Part shown: one piece after another, positions 23,384 to 32,363 of the stretch
Position numbering within the stretch: position 1 is the first letter of the stretch
Layout of the letters: every line of letters begins with the position of its first letter
DNA from: Megasphaera sp.
GTDB lineage: Bacteria; Bacillota; Negativicutes; Veillonellales; Megasphaeraceae
Direction of reading: 5' to 3'
Length of the DNA stretch: 48,252 nt
Assembly: GCA_022486585.1 (NCBI GenBank)
Contig: JAKVKI010000016.1
Coordinates: forward strand, 1 to 48,252
Notes under the pieces: model-generated
What the model was told of the DNA's origin: nothing
Database searches by the model: none
The model's input: only the letters and a program-made list of their open reading frames with translations
Position numbers and translations under genes: made by a program

Positions 23384-23475
23384 TACTTTAGTATACCATA
23401 TCAAACGGGAACTAGCCAGTACATGGCATCATAATTCTGTTGGCTACGGCGCGGAATATATGGTATACTAAGGTA
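23384..23475. promoter_or_regulatory. Symmetrical divergent promoters with long inverted repeat
   Basis: Bases 23384-23401 and 23458-23475 form an 18-bp inverted repeat (TAC-TTAGTATACCATAT, one mismatch). Each arm contains a -10 TATACT (minus at 23390-23395, plus at 23464-23469). Each has an 18-nt spacer to a matching -35, CTGGCT on minus (23414-23419) and TTGGCT on plus (23440-23445). It serves the membrane pair and the helicase gene. Confidence 0.72.
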
Positions 23476-23510
23476 TTCACGTTGTTATGTTTCAAAGAAA
23501 GGTATCTATT

Positions 23511-24773
23511 ATGGCTAAGACATTTCAAACTCTCGGCATTTCTCCTGAAATCTGTGAAATGCTTCATAAACAAGGCGTAAACACGCCGACGGCAGTACAA
23601 GAACAAAGTATTCCTTCATTATTTAAAGGGCGTGACATCCTCGCTCAGGCCCAAACAGGGACAGGTAAGACCTATGCCTTCCTCCTGCCATCACTGCAAC
23701 AGATCAAAACGGACGTTCACATGGAACAAGTCCTGATCATGGCACCTACGCGGGAATTGGCAAAACAAATTGCTGATGTCGCCCATACCCTGGCCCCTGA
23801 CCTGGGCATCGACGTCCTCGACCTGATCGGCGGCAAGACCATTGAAAACCAGCTGCAAAAATTGCACCGTCACCCGCAAGTCATTATCGGCACACCGGGG
23901 CGTCTTCTGGATCATTGTCGCCGTAATTCCCTCGATCTAAGCGGTGTCGGCCGAATCGTTGTCGACGAAGCAGACCAGATGCTGCAAGCCGGGTTCCTTG
24001 AAGATGTAGACACACTGATCGGCATGACACCTAAACGCCGCCAAGTGCTGTTTTTCTCCGCCACTATTCCTGACAAAATCAAAGGACTGGCTAAAAAACA
24101 TATGTCCAATCCGCTGGTGCTCAACATTCTCGAAGGCAGCACGATTACACTGGAAAATATTGAACAGCGTATTTATATGATACGGGAAGAACAAAAACTC
24201 CCCCGCCTCTGTCAAATGATTACAGATATGAATCCGTATTTGGCCATTGTTTTCTGCAACACCAAAGAACGGACTTCTATCCTGGCCAGCCAGCTCATTG
24301 CCAAGGGCTTCAATATTGGCGAACTGCACGGTGATATGTCACAAGGACGGCGTACACAGGTACTGCGAGATTTTGCCAAAGCTAAGACACAAATTCTCGT
24401 AGCTACAGATATTGCCGCCAGGGGCATCGATATTGAAGGCATTACTCATGTCTTTAGTTATGATGTCCCCCATGATGTCGACTACTACGTCCATCGTATT
24501 GGCCGTACGGGCCGCGCCGGCAACGAAGGCCTGTCCATCATGTTTGCCACAGCAGAAGATGAAAACTGGGTACGCCGCATTGAACACACTATACAGGCGA
24601 CGATTACGAAATACACGGCTAATGGAAAAGTCAAAGTAACTTCTAATACGCGTCCGCCAAAGAAAAAGAAAACCTATAAAGACAAACTTCCTGCCAGCAG
24701 CTATCAGACTACAAAAGAAAAACGCCATAAATCGCTCCACAAAGGCGGCGACAATCGGCGCAGAAGAAGTTAA
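23511..24773 (+). CDS. DEAD-box ATP-dependent RNA helicase
   Basis: A 420-residue DEAD-box helicase that unwinds structured RNA, typically for ribosome assembly, mRNA turnover or cold adaptation. Motifs in order: F-x-x-LGISPEICEML (Q motif region), AQTGTGKT (46-53), APTRELAKQI, GTPGRLLDH, VDEADQML (DEAD at 152-155), FFSATI, and in the second core FCNTKERT, ATDIAARGIDI and HRIGRTGRAG. The tail is short and very basic (RPPKKKKTYKDK), likely RNA-binding. ATG 23511 follows AAAGG. The closest assignment is the CshA/DeaD type, but the tail is too short to settle it. Confidence 0.94.
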   Translation: MAKTFQTLGISPEICEMLHKQGVNTPTAVQEQSIPSLFKGRDILAQAQTGTGKTYAFLLPSLQQIKTDVHMEQVLIMAPTRELAKQIADVAHTLAPDLGIDVLDLIGGKTIENQLQKLHRHPQVIIGTPGRLLDHCRRNSLDLSGVGRIVVDEADQMLQAGFLEDVDTLIGMTPKRRQVLFFSATIPDKIKGLAKKHMSNPLVLNILEGSTITLENIEQRIYMIREEQKLPRLCQMITDMNPYLAIVFCNTKERTSILASQLIAKGFNIGELHGDMSQGRRTQVLRDFAKAKTQILVATDIAARGIDIEGITHVFSYDVPHDVDYYVHRIGRTGRAGNEGLSIMFATAEDENWVRRIEHTIQATITKYTANGKVKVTSNTRPPKKKKTYKDKLPASSYQTTKEKRHKSLHKGGDNRRRRS

Positions 24774-24783
24774 GCGCTTTTTC

Positions 24784-24812
24784 TTGACAATCTTATAAAA
24801 ATCATGTAGAAT
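24784..24812 (+). promoter_or_regulatory. tRNA-Arg promoter
   Basis: TTGACA at 24784-24789, 17-nt spacer, TAGAAT at 24807-24812, 30 nt before the tRNA. Confidence 0.85.
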
Positions 24813-24842
24813 ATATGAGTCGTCAGAAATGATGATTTATAT

Positions 24843-24919
24843 GACTTGGTAGCTCAGCTGGATAGAGTGACTGACTACGAATCAGTAGGTCTAGGGTTCG
24901 AATCCCTACCAGGTCACCA
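24843..24919 (+). tRNA. tRNA-Arg (anticodon ACG), CCA encoded
   Basis: A 77-nt cloverleaf with acceptor GACTTGG/CCAGGTC (one T-G pair), anticodon stem ACTGA/TCAGT with loop CTACGAA giving ACG (A34 presumably edited to inosine by TadA), T-arm TAGGG-TTCGAAT-CCCTA, and encoded CCA. Confidence 0.96.
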
Positions 24920-24924
24920 TAGGG

Positions 24925-24961
24925 ACACAGCCTGTACATTTTGTACAGGCTGTGTTTTTTT
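24925..24961 (+). terminator. Terminator after tRNA-Arg
   Basis: Perfect 13-bp stem ACACAGCCTGTAC/GTACAGGCTGTGT, loop ATTTT, followed by six or more T residues. Confidence 0.95.
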
Positions 24962-24972
24962 ATCGTATTGGA

Positions 24973-25005
24973 CAAAACAAAAGCCGCCTTTTCGAGGCGG
25001 CTTTC
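24973..25005 (-). terminator. Terminator of the dapB-asd-dapA operon
   Basis: Perfect stem AAAGCCGCC/GGCGGCTTT with a 7-nt loop. On the minus strand it is followed by TTTTGTTTTG, 15 nt after the dapA stop. Confidence 0.9.
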
Positions 25006-25019
25006 AGCGTTTCTGATAG

Positions 25020-25904
25020 TTACATGATTCCTGCGTCTTGCATCATCTTTTTCAAGAATTCTTTTACTTGCGGTGTTGCATCGACCATAGGCAGACGGAA
25101 CGGGCTGTGTGTAAGTCCCAGCATATTCGTGCAGGCTTTGATTGGTGTCGGATTGACGGTCGTAAAAATACCTGTCATGACCGGCAGATATTGTTGGTGC
25201 AAAGCTGCCGCCTTTTTGACATCGCCATCTTTATAAGCTTGGACTAAGGCATTCATTTGTTTGCCAATAATATGGGAAGCTACACTGATAATACCTTCGC
25301 TGCCAACAGACAACAACGGCAGTGTCAATGAATCATCACCGCTGTATACATGGAAAGTATCTGGTGTATCACGGGCGATAATAGTAGCTGCATTAAGGTC
25401 ACCGCTGGCTTCTTTGATGCCGATGATATTATCGAACGTATTGGCCAGTTTTACAACTGTTTCCGGCAAGATTCTGCCGCCTGTACGGCTCGGTACGTTG
25501 TAAATGAAAATAGGCAGTTTCGTCGATTTCGCAATAGCAGCAAAATGTGCATAGCAACCATCCTGATTTGGTTTGTTATAATACGGTACAATAGCCAGCA
25601 AGCAGTCGATGCCTGTTTTTTCAGCCAATTGCGCAAATTCAATGGACTGAGCTGTATTGTTCGTCCCGATATTCCCCATAACCAAGACATCCTTGCCGAT
25701 AGCAGCAGCTACATCCGTAAAAAGTTTCTGCCGTTCTTCTGTCGTCAGCGTAGCGCCTTCACCAGTTGTACCAGCGATGAGAATACCGTCAGATCCATTT
25801 TCCGTGTAATATTTCGCTAATTTTACGGTTCCTTCATAATCGACAGAACCATCTTCATGGAACGGTGTAATCATTGCTGTAATAACGTTACCAAATTTCA
25901 ACAT
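25020..25904 (-). CDS. dapA: 4-hydroxy-tetrahydrodipicolinate synthase
   Basis: Condenses aspartate semialdehyde with pyruvate, the first committed step to diaminopimelate and lysine. 294 residues; AGTTGEGATLT (Thr pair of the proton relay), Tyr136 in IYNVPSRTG, and Schiff-base Lys164 in IGIKEASGD. These are the DapA rather than the NanA signatures. ATG 25904 follows GGGGAG and comes 17 nt after asd. Last gene of dapB-asd-dapA. Confidence 0.97.
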   Translation of the reverse strand: MLKFGNVITAMITPFHEDGSVDYEGTVKLAKYYTENGSDGILIAGTTGEGATLTTEERQKLFTDVAAAIGKDVLVMGNIGTNNTAQSIEFAQLAEKTGIDCLLAIVPYYNKPNQDGCYAHFAAIAKSTKLPIFIYNVPSRTGGRILPETVVKLANTFDNIIGIKEASGDLNAATIIARDTPDTFHVYSGDDSLTLPLLSVGSEGIISVASHIIGKQMNALVQAYKDGDVKKAAALHQQYLPVMTGIFTTVNPTPIKACTNMLGLTHSPFRLPMVDATPQVKEFLKKMMQDAGIM

Positions 25905-25921
25905 AATACCACTCCCCTATT

Positions 25922-26959
25922 TTATTTAATCATATCATGCGCGAGCATATATTCAGCGATTTGCAACGCATTGAGTGCTGCCCCTTTGCGGATCTGATCG
26001 CCTGATACCCAGAGATTCACAGCCTTAGGGTTATACAAGTCCTTACGGATACGACCAACATAGCAATCATATTTTTCTGACGTATACAAGGGCATCGGAT
26101 ATTCCATTTCAGCCGGATTGTCGAGTACTTGTGCCCCTGGGAAATCATTAATAGCTTTCTTAATGGCCTCTACCGTCAATTCATCCTGCGTTTCGACCAT
26201 AATGGATTCGGCATGACTGCGGAATACAGGTACGCGGACCGTCGTCGGCGTAATGGCGATCGAATCATCATGGAACATCTTATGTGTTTCATTGACCATC
26301 TTCATTTCTTCCTTGGTATAGTCATTGTCCAAGAATTTATCGATCTGCGGGATCAAATTGAATGCAATGGGATAGTGTTTCGGCAAACTCTTGCTCGGCA
26401 GGATCTTCGGCTGCATTTCCTTGCCCTGAAGATAATCAGCCGTTTCTTCCTTCAGTTCATCAATGCCTTCTTTACCGGCACCAGAAACAGCCTGATACGT
26501 AGAAACGACGATCTTTTTGATAGGTGACAAATCATGGATCGGCTTCAAGGCCATCAGCATGATAATGGTCGAACAATTCGGATTGGCAATAATATTCTTA
26601 TGCCAGGAAATGTCTTCCGGATTCACTTCCGGAACGACAAGAGGTACATCCGGATCCATGCGGAAGGTGCTGGAATTGTCGATGACGACACAGCCCCGCT
26701 TAGCCGCTTCCGGCCCTAAGGTCTTACTAATAGACCCGCCGGCAAATAAACCGATATCAACACCGTCAAAGGATTCAGGCTTTGCTTCTTCAATGGTGTA
26801 TTCCTGACCGTTGACAGTCATTTTTTTGCCTGCCGAACGGTACGAAGCCAATAATTTCAACTTGCTGTACGGGAATTTCCGTTCTTCGATCAAGCGGATG
26901 AATTCCTGCCCTACGGCACCTGTGGCACCTAAAATCGCTACTACCGGTTTACTTGTCAT
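25922..26959 (-). CDS. asd: Aspartate-semialdehyde dehydrogenase
   Basis: Reduces aspartyl phosphate with NADPH to the semialdehyde that DapA and DapB use. 345 residues; Rossmann motif AILGATGAVGQEF, catalytic Cys129 in NPNCSTI, QAVSGAG and VRVPVFRSHAES with the active His. GGAGGTAG precedes ATG 26959. It lies between dapB and dapA with short gaps, so the three are one operon. Confidence 0.97.
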   Translation of the reverse strand: MTSKPVVAILGATGAVGQEFIRLIEERKFPYSKLKLLASYRSAGKKMTVNGQEYTIEEAKPESFDGVDIGLFAGGSISKTLGPEAAKRGCVVIDNSSTFRMDPDVPLVVPEVNPEDISWHKNIIANPNCSTIIMLMALKPIHDLSPIKKIVVSTYQAVSGAGKEGIDELKEETADYLQGKEMQPKILPSKSLPKHYPIAFNLIPQIDKFLDNDYTKEEMKMVNETHKMFHDDSIAITPTTVRVPVFRSHAESIMVETQDELTVEAIKKAINDFPGAQVLDNPAEMEYPMPLYTSEKYDCYVGRIRKDLYNPKAVNLWVSGDQIRKGAALNALQIAEYMLAHDMIK

Positions 26960-26984
26960 AACACTACTACCTCCAAAGATTCAT

Positions 26985-27782
26985 TTATAAATAGTTTTCC
27001 AATCCGAACGTAAGACCCGGACGGGAGCTTACTTTTTTCACTGCCAAGAGGACCCCTGGCATAAAGGACTTCCTGTCGACTGAATCGTGACGGATCGTCA
27101 AGTATTCACCATAACCGCCGAAAAGGACTTCCTGATGAGCTACATAGCCAGGCAGGCGCACACTATGGATCGTAATGTCATCTACTTTGGCACCACGGGC
27201 TCCCTCGAGACTTTCGTGCGTCTTATCCGGTGCTGCCTTGGCACCCGCTTCCTGACGGGCAGCAGCAATTTTATTAGCCGTCATGATTGCCGTACCAGAG
27301 GGGGCATCGAGTTTATTGTTATGATGTAATTCGATGATTTCTACGTCAGGCAGGAACGGCGCCACTTCTGTCGCCAGTTTCATCATGAGGACTGCGCCGA
27401 TAGAGAAGTTAGGCGCAATAAAAATACTCGTCTTATGTTGTAAAGCTAATTTCCCCAATTCATCACGCTGTTGTTCAGTCAGACCCGTCGTGCCGACAAC
27501 CATGTCAACACCATGGGAAATAACGGTCTTGGCATTATCAAAAATGACTCTCGGTGCCGTGAAATCAACGACTACGTCTGGCTTGATATCTTCCAGTGCT
27601 TGTCCCAGTCCTTCACGGATAGGGATCCCCAACGGGCCGACACCAGCCAATTCACCAGCGTCAGCACCAATATGAGTAATACTGACACCACCGACGAATT
27701 CCAACTCTTTATCTTCATATACGGCTTTAACGACTTGGCTTCCCATACGGCCGTCAGCACCGTTTACTAATACGCGTATCAT
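26985..27782 (-). CDS. dapB: 4-hydroxy-tetrahydrodipicolinate reductase
   Basis: Reduces the DapA product with NAD(P)H. 265 residues; N-terminal IRVLVNGADGRMGSQV nucleotide site, VVDFTAPRV, MVVGTTGL, APNFSIGAVLMM, the catalytic ELHHNNKLDAPSGTA and the VRLPGYVAHQEV region. GGAAGG lies 8 nt before ATG 27782. First gene of dapB-asd-dapA; no lysine riboswitch fits in its short leader. Confidence 0.97.
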   Translation of the reverse strand: MIRVLVNGADGRMGSQVVKAVYEDKELEFVGGVSITHIGADAGELAGVGPLGIPIREGLGQALEDIKPDVVVDFTAPRVIFDNAKTVISHGVDMVVGTTGLTEQQRDELGKLALQHKTSIFIAPNFSIGAVLMMKLATEVAPFLPDVEIIELHHNNKLDAPSGTAIMTANKIAAARQEAGAKAAPDKTHESLEGARGAKVDDITIHSVRLPGYVAHQEVLFGGYGEYLTIRHDSVDRKSFMPGVLLAVKKVSSRPGLTFGLENYL

Positions 27783-27812
27783 GATTGTTCACCTTCCTGG
27801 TTTCATAAATAT

Positions 27813-27848
27813 TATGTTTAATATATACCCATTATTCTCGCAAGTCAA
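27813..27848 (-). promoter_or_regulatory. Promoter of dapB-asd-dapA
   Basis: Minus-strand TTGACT at 27843-27848, 17-nt spacer, TATATT at 27820-27825. The leader is only about 31 nt. Confidence 0.8.
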
Positions 27849-27895
27849 GTATGTCGTGTGCAGAAGGAATAAAGCCTCCAGCCTGTTGCCTGGTA

Positions 27896-29575
27896 TCATA
27901 ACTTCACTTGATCCACAATCTGCCGAGCTGCTTCGATACTGGCTTTGGTCGTATCATTTCCAGCAAACATACGGGCGATCTCGAGAATATGCTCGCTTTC
28001 AGAGAGTTTACGGATCTGCGTCACTGTACGGCCGTCTGTTTCCTGTTTGTAAATAAAATAATGGTGATCTGCAATAGCCGCTGTCTGCGGCAAATGAGTA
28101 ATACAGAAAACCTGCCCGTTATCCCGAAGTTTGCGGATATGGTAGGCTACCTGCAACCCTGTCTGGCCGCTGATACCCACATCTATTTCATCGAAGATAA
28201 TCGTCTTTCCCGTTTCCAAGGCATGGCTGCTGGTCTTCAGGGCTAAGGCGATACGGGATACTTCACCGCCTGAAGCGATTTTTGCCAAGGGCTGCATATC
28301 TTCACCTGTATTCGCTGAAAAATAAAGCTCGATATGAGCAGCTCCATCTGGTGTAATCTCTTTCATTGGCTCTATGTGGAAGGCAATGCGACTATGCGGC
28401 ATGCCTAATTGGACTAGCGCACTGCCCATAGCCTTACGAAACTCCGTATCAGCCTGAAGCCGCAGTTCCATAAGGGTATCCCCTTGTTTCCGTACTGCCG
28501 CTTCTTTTTCTTTAAGATCTTGCTGCAGTGACTGCAACGTGCTTTCAGACTGCTCCAGCCGCTCGTATTCTTCTTTGGCTTTAGCCAAAAACGCCAAAAT
28601 ATCAGTAACAGTGAAGCCATATTTACGCTTCAATTTCTCAATAGCTGCCAGTCGGGCCTGCATCGTATCAAGCGCATGTTCATCGAAATCAAAAGCACTG
28701 GCATAGCGCAGCATGCCGTCATGGACATCTTCCAGTTCATACGACAAGGTTTCTACTTTAGCAGCCAGCGCCTGGAATGCATCGTCATAGGCCGATGCTT
28801 TTTCCAAACTGCGATGTATCGCTTCGATCTGCTCGGCAGCACCTTTCTGACGTTCGCCCCCTTCCAGACGGAACAAGGCATCGCGGAGATTATTTTTAAT
28901 ATGCTCGCTATGGGCGGCCTTATTGATATCCCGTTCTAGTTCCTCATCTTCACCAGGCTGTAAGGCTGCCCCTTCGATTTCCTTAATCTGGAAATCAAGG
29001 ATGCTCAGCAGCCGCGCCTTCTCGCTTTCGTCATGCTGCAAGCTTTTGATATGAGCCCGCAAGGTCCGCCACTGCACATACAACGCATCATATTGCCGTC
29101 GTGCCTGTTGCAAGGCTGCCGTCATCGTATCCAAAATAGTCACATGATACGACGGATCGAAAATAAGCTGATTATCGAACTGACCGTGAATATCCAGCAG
29201 ATGGCTGCCTATTTTCCGGGCTATAGCTGTCGGTACCATCGTACCGTTTACCAGGATCGTACCACGACCACTCTTATGGAATTGACGGGAAATAATGAGC
29301 TGTCCGTCATCCCATTCGATATGATTCTCCTCCAAGAGAGCCATTAACTTATCCTGCTGTCCTATAAAAAAGAACGCGCCTTCCACAAGGAACGCATCTG
29401 TGCCAGTCCGCACAAAAGATGCTGAAGCGCGTTTTCCTGCCAGCATGCCGATGGCATCGAGGAGTATGGATTTCCCGGCCCCTGTTTCACCTGTGAAAAT
29501 CGTTACTCCTTCGCCAAACGTCATGTGCAGGTCTTCAATCAGAGCAAAATTATGTATATGCAGCGATTGCAGCAT
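27896..29575 (-). CDS. recN: DNA repair protein RecN
   Basis: SMC-like ATPase recruited early to double-strand breaks. 559 residues; Walker A GETGAGKS near 30-37, a long coiled-coil arm through the middle (about 150-370, many Leu/Glu/Lys heptads), ABC signature LAKIASGGEVSRIALALK, Walker B TIIFDEIDVGISG and the closing ITHLPQTAA. ATG 29575 comes 7 nt after argR. Last gene of the long housekeeping cluster. Confidence 0.97.
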   Translation of the reverse strand: MLQSLHIHNFALIEDLHMTFGEGVTIFTGETGAGKSILLDAIGMLAGKRASASFVRTGTDAFLVEGAFFFIGQQDKLMALLEENHIEWDDGQLIISRQFHKSGRGTILVNGTMVPTAIARKIGSHLLDIHGQFDNQLIFDPSYHVTILDTMTAALQQARRQYDALYVQWRTLRAHIKSLQHDESEKARLLSILDFQIKEIEGAALQPGEDEELERDINKAAHSEHIKNNLRDALFRLEGGERQKGAAEQIEAIHRSLEKASAYDDAFQALAAKVETLSYELEDVHDGMLRYASAFDFDEHALDTMQARLAAIEKLKRKYGFTVTDILAFLAKAKEEYERLEQSESTLQSLQQDLKEKEAAVRKQGDTLMELRLQADTEFRKAMGSALVQLGMPHSRIAFHIEPMKEITPDGAAHIELYFSANTGEDMQPLAKIASGGEVSRIALALKTSSHALETGKTIIFDEIDVGISGQTGLQVAYHIRKLRDNGQVFCITHLPQTAAIADHHYFIYKQETDGRTVTQIRKLSESEHILEIARMFAGNDTTKASIEAARQIVDQVKL

Positions 29576-29582
29576 ACGCGTC

Positions 29583-30038
29583 TCATTCCTTCATTAAAGA
29601 CACAATGACTTTGACCAGTTGGGGCACTGTTTCCTGGTTATTAGTAATAATCAAAATGCAGTCATCGCCAGCAATCGTACCGATGACGCTTTCCCATTTC
29701 GCATGGTCAACAGCCGATGCAACCATGCTGGCTGAACCTGGCAGTGTATGAATGACGATTTGGTTGAACGCCGCATCCACACGGACGATAGAGTCCTGGA
29801 ACAACCGTGCCATACGGTTCTTGGACATGAGCATGTTCTGTTCCGGTGACAGAGCATAGCGATAATGGCCGTCACTCGTAGGGACTTTGATCAGCATGAG
29901 TTCCTTAATATCACGGGACACCGTAGCCTGCGTGACTTCAATGCCTTCTTCCTGAAGGGCTTTGGCCAGTTCTTCCTGTGTTTCTATGGGACGAGATTGA
30001 ACGATTTCTTTTATTTTTGTGTACCGGAATCTTTTCAT
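29583..30038 (-). CDS. argR: Arginine repressor ArgR
   Basis: Arginine-responsive hexameric repressor/activator of arginine metabolism. 151 residues; N-terminal winged helix with TQEELAKALQEEGIEVTQA and TVSRDIKEL (recognition helix), and a C-terminal arginine-binding domain with GTIAGDDCILIIT. ATG 30038 is chosen with AAGAGG upstream; the longer frame has no ribosome site. The argR-recN pairing is standard in Firmicutes and is not itself an arginine operon. Confidence 0.96.
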   Translation of the reverse strand: MKRFRYTKIKEIVQSRPIETQEELAKALQEEGIEVTQATVSRDIKELMLIKVPTSDGHYRYALSPEQNMLMSKNRMARLFQDSIVRVDAAFNQIVIHTLPGSASMVASAVDHAKWESVIGTIAGDDCILIITNNQETVPQLVKVIVSLMKE

Positions 30039-30042
30039 AGTA

Positions 30043-30627
30043 CTAACCTCTTTTCTGAATGATGTATAATAAGGGTGGACAATGGACCTGATTGACAGGT
30101 CTCCATGTCGAAATATCAAAGGCACGCTGCGGTACCCCTTTCAAAAAATCATGTATCGCTTGGTCCTCTTGGGCCCCTGCTTCTGTTCCGGGATACGCTG
30201 CTATCATAATTATCCCATTTTTCGCAATTTTATTCAAGCATATTTTGATAGCTTTTATAGTAATTTCACTTTTCGTATACAGGGAATGGTCACCTGAGGG
30301 TAAATATCCCAAATTGAAAACGACCACATCGAGGGGGCCGTCGATTTGTGATACTAATACATCATGAGAACCACAGCGGTACTCCACGTGTTTACGATGA
30401 AGCGACGCTGCGGCAAGCTGCCGTTTCGTAGCTTCAATGGCACATTCTTGAATATCAAAAGCATACAGGATCGCGTCCCGGGCCATGAGCGACGCCAAAA
30501 ACGCCGTGTCATGTCCATTCCCGCAAGTCATGTCGACGATACACGCTGCGGCAGGAATGTATGGCGCCAAGAACATGTGCGACATCGTCACGGCATTTTT
30601 AAAGGGATATACAGTCATCTTAGTCAT
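30043..30627 (-). CDS. mnmM: tRNA U34 methyltransferase MnmM (YtqB family)
   Basis: A small class I SAM methyltransferase of 194 residues, YtqB type. The SAM loop is VDMTCGNGHDTAFLA, followed by LYAFDIQECAI and VVFNLGYLPSGDH. The B. subtilis relative YtqB (MnmM) methylates 5-aminomethyl-2-thiouridine in the tRNA wobble position. The assignment rests on family resemblance. Its start overlaps the nadK stop by 8 bp and it ends 4 nt before argR, so it sits inside the cluster where many Firmicutes have nothing. Confidence 0.85.
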   Translation of the reverse strand: MTKMTVYPFKNAVTMSHMFLAPYIPAAACIVDMTCGNGHDTAFLASLMARDAILYAFDIQECAIEATKRQLAAASLHRKHVEYRCGSHDVLVSQIDGPLDVVVFNLGYLPSGDHSLYTKSEITIKAIKICLNKIAKNGIIMIAAYPGTEAGAQEDQAIHDFLKGVPQRAFDISTWRPVNQVHCPPLLYIIQKRG

Positions 30628-31492
30628 TTCCCATCAATTTTGTAAATAAGTTCGTATAGAAATAATTTTCATTAAAACGAATGATTTTCAACACATTATC
30701 TGACTTCCGTATATGCAAGGTCATATTATGCATGAGCTCCTGATCCATCATGCCGTCGACAGAAACACGAACGACATTCCGGCTGTGGATGACAGAAAAA
30801 CCAACTTGATCGGTCTCGCTAAGGACCAGCGGTACTTTGAGCAGTAAATGAGGGCAAATAGGTGTCACCATAATGCAGCGTACTTTCGGCGATACAATAG
30901 GACCGCCGCTAGAGAAGGTATACCCCGTACTCCCTGTCGCCGTAGCCACGACAATGCCGTCACCAGGATACTGCTGAATAAAATGACCGTTAAGGCTCAT
31001 ATCGACGCGAATGAGTTTGCCTACGTTGCCATGGCCAATGACGATATCATTGAGCGCTTCCGGCAATTTCTGTACCATGCCATTTTCATACCGCATTTCG
31101 GCATGAAGCATCATCCGCTCTTCCAGGAAATACCGGCCCTCTAAGAGATCGTGGAATCGCTCTTCCAGTTTCTTCGTCTCTACTTCATAGAGAAATCCCA
31201 GCGAGCCTAAATTGATACCGCAAACGGGCACACCACTGGCAGCGAACTGCTTGGCCAGCTTCAATATCGTACCGTCTCCCCCTAACACCAAGGCCGCATC
31301 GATCATGCTGCAAATAGACTTCTGCTGACACAAATGCGCTGCCGGGATACGTTTATATTCGCTTTGAACGCTTTCGCCGACATAGGCAGGGAAAAAATAA
31401 TCAATGCCGTATTGGTCACATAGCCTGATAATATCCAGGACCAATGCAGCGCTTTCTCGTTTTACTAGATTTGGAAAAATGCCAATACGCAT
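30620..31492 (-). CDS. nadK: NAD kinase
   Basis: Phosphorylates NAD to NADP. 290 residues; GGDGT at 71-75, CGINLGSLGFLYE, and the NAD-site motifs ALNDIVIGHG and GDGIVVATATGSTGYTFSSGG. ATG 31492 has AAAGGGG 6 nt upstream. A tandem 13-bp repeat lies in the 53-nt gap before it. Confidence 0.97.
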   Translation of the reverse strand: MRIGIFPNLVKRESAALVLDIIRLCDQYGIDYFFPAYVGESVQSEYKRIPAAHLCQQKSICSMIDAALVLGGDGTILKLAKQFAASGVPVCGINLGSLGFLYEVETKKLEERFHDLLEGRYFLEERMMLHAEMRYENGMVQKLPEALNDIVIGHGNVGKLIRVDMSLNGHFIQQYPGDGIVVATATGSTGYTFSSGGPIVSPKVRCIMVTPICPHLLLKVPLVLSETDQVGFSVIHSRNVVRVSVDGMMDQELMHNMTLHIRKSDNVLKIIRFNENYFYTNLFTKLMGND

Positions 31493-31508
31493 AATGCACC
31501 CCTTTCAA

Positions 31509-31538
31509 CTGTCCGTTATACCTGTCCGTTATACCTGT
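31509..31538. repeat. Tandem 13-bp direct repeat before nadK
   Basis: CTGTCCGTTATAC occurs twice head to tail (31509-31521, 31522-31534) followed by the first four bases of a third copy. The copies are identical. Confidence 0.85.
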
Positions 31539-31545
31539 TTATATA

Positions 31546-32349
31546 TCATAGCGTATGAGATTGTCCCACAATACGATTGATCATATCGTCTGTAATATCA
31601 TTATGACAGCACGCATCGTTACGACTATACAACAAATATTCGATATTCCCCTCAGCCCCTTTGATTGGAGAAAACGTAAGGTCCAGCGGCGACAGCCCGC
31701 ATTGGGCGATACCCGCTGTCACATGACGGATGACATCGCGGTGGACTGCAATATCTCGAACGATACCGCCTTTGCCGACATGTTCACGACCGGCTTCAAA
31801 CTGAGGTTTAATAAGCGTTACCATCGTTCCTCCGTCTGCAAGGAGAGGCACTACGGCCGGCATTATTTTGAGCAGCGAAATAAAAGACACATCAATAGAA
31901 ATAAAATCGACAGGAGCCCCAATATCGTCTACTGTGACATAGCGAATATTGGTCCGCTCCATATTGACGACACGGTCATCAGTTCGCAGTTTCCAAGCCA
32001 GCTGGCCATAACCCACATCGACAGCAAAGACTTTACTGGCCCCGTTTTGCAACGCACAGTCCGTAAAGCCCCCTGTCGAAGCACCGATATCCATCATCGT
32101 CACTCCCTGAAGATCAATAGGAAACGCTTCCATCGCCTTTTCCAGTTTAAGGCCGCCTCGCCCTACATACGGGATAGGATTTCCTTTTACTTCGATGGCT
32201 GCATCAGGCGATAGCTTAGTGCCAGCTTTATCGACACGCTGACCTTTTACAAATACCAGCCCGGCCATGATCGTCGCCTTGGCCTTTTCCCGGCTTTCAG
32301 ACAGGCCGCGGTTCACTAATATTACATCGAGACGTTCTTTTATCTGCAT
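31546..32349 (-). CDS. tlyA: TlyA-family rRNA 2'-O-methyltransferase
   Basis: A 267-residue protein: N-terminal S4 RNA-binding domain (RLDVILVNRGLSESREKAKA), then an FtsJ-like SAM methyltransferase with DIGASTGGFTDCALQNGA, FAVDVGYGQLAWKLR and TLIKPQFEAGREHVGKGG. TlyA methylates cytidines in 16S/23S rRNA in mycobacteria; some relatives are called hemolysins, which is a misleading name. It follows ispA by 14 nt. Confidence 0.95.
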   Translation of the reverse strand: MQIKERLDVILVNRGLSESREKAKATIMAGLVFVKGQRVDKAGTKLSPDAAIEVKGNPIPYVGRGGLKLEKAMEAFPIDLQGVTMMDIGASTGGFTDCALQNGASKVFAVDVGYGQLAWKLRTDDRVVNMERTNIRYVTVDDIGAPVDFISIDVSFISLLKIMPAVVPLLADGGTMVTLIKPQFEAGREHVGKGGIVRDIAVHRDVIRHVTAGIAQCGLSPLDLTFSPIKGAEGNIEYLLYSRNDACCHNDITDDMINRIVGQSHTL

Positions 32350-32363
32350 CTATTTCTTCCCTC

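Noticed and set aside
24843-24919. tRNA-Arg as an integration site
   Set aside because: Flanking genes are the helicase and dapA, each with its own terminator; no duplicated tRNA fragment is visible.
27783-27860. Lysine riboswitch before dapB
   Set aside because: The leader from the predicted start is about 31 nt, far too short for the lysine aptamer.
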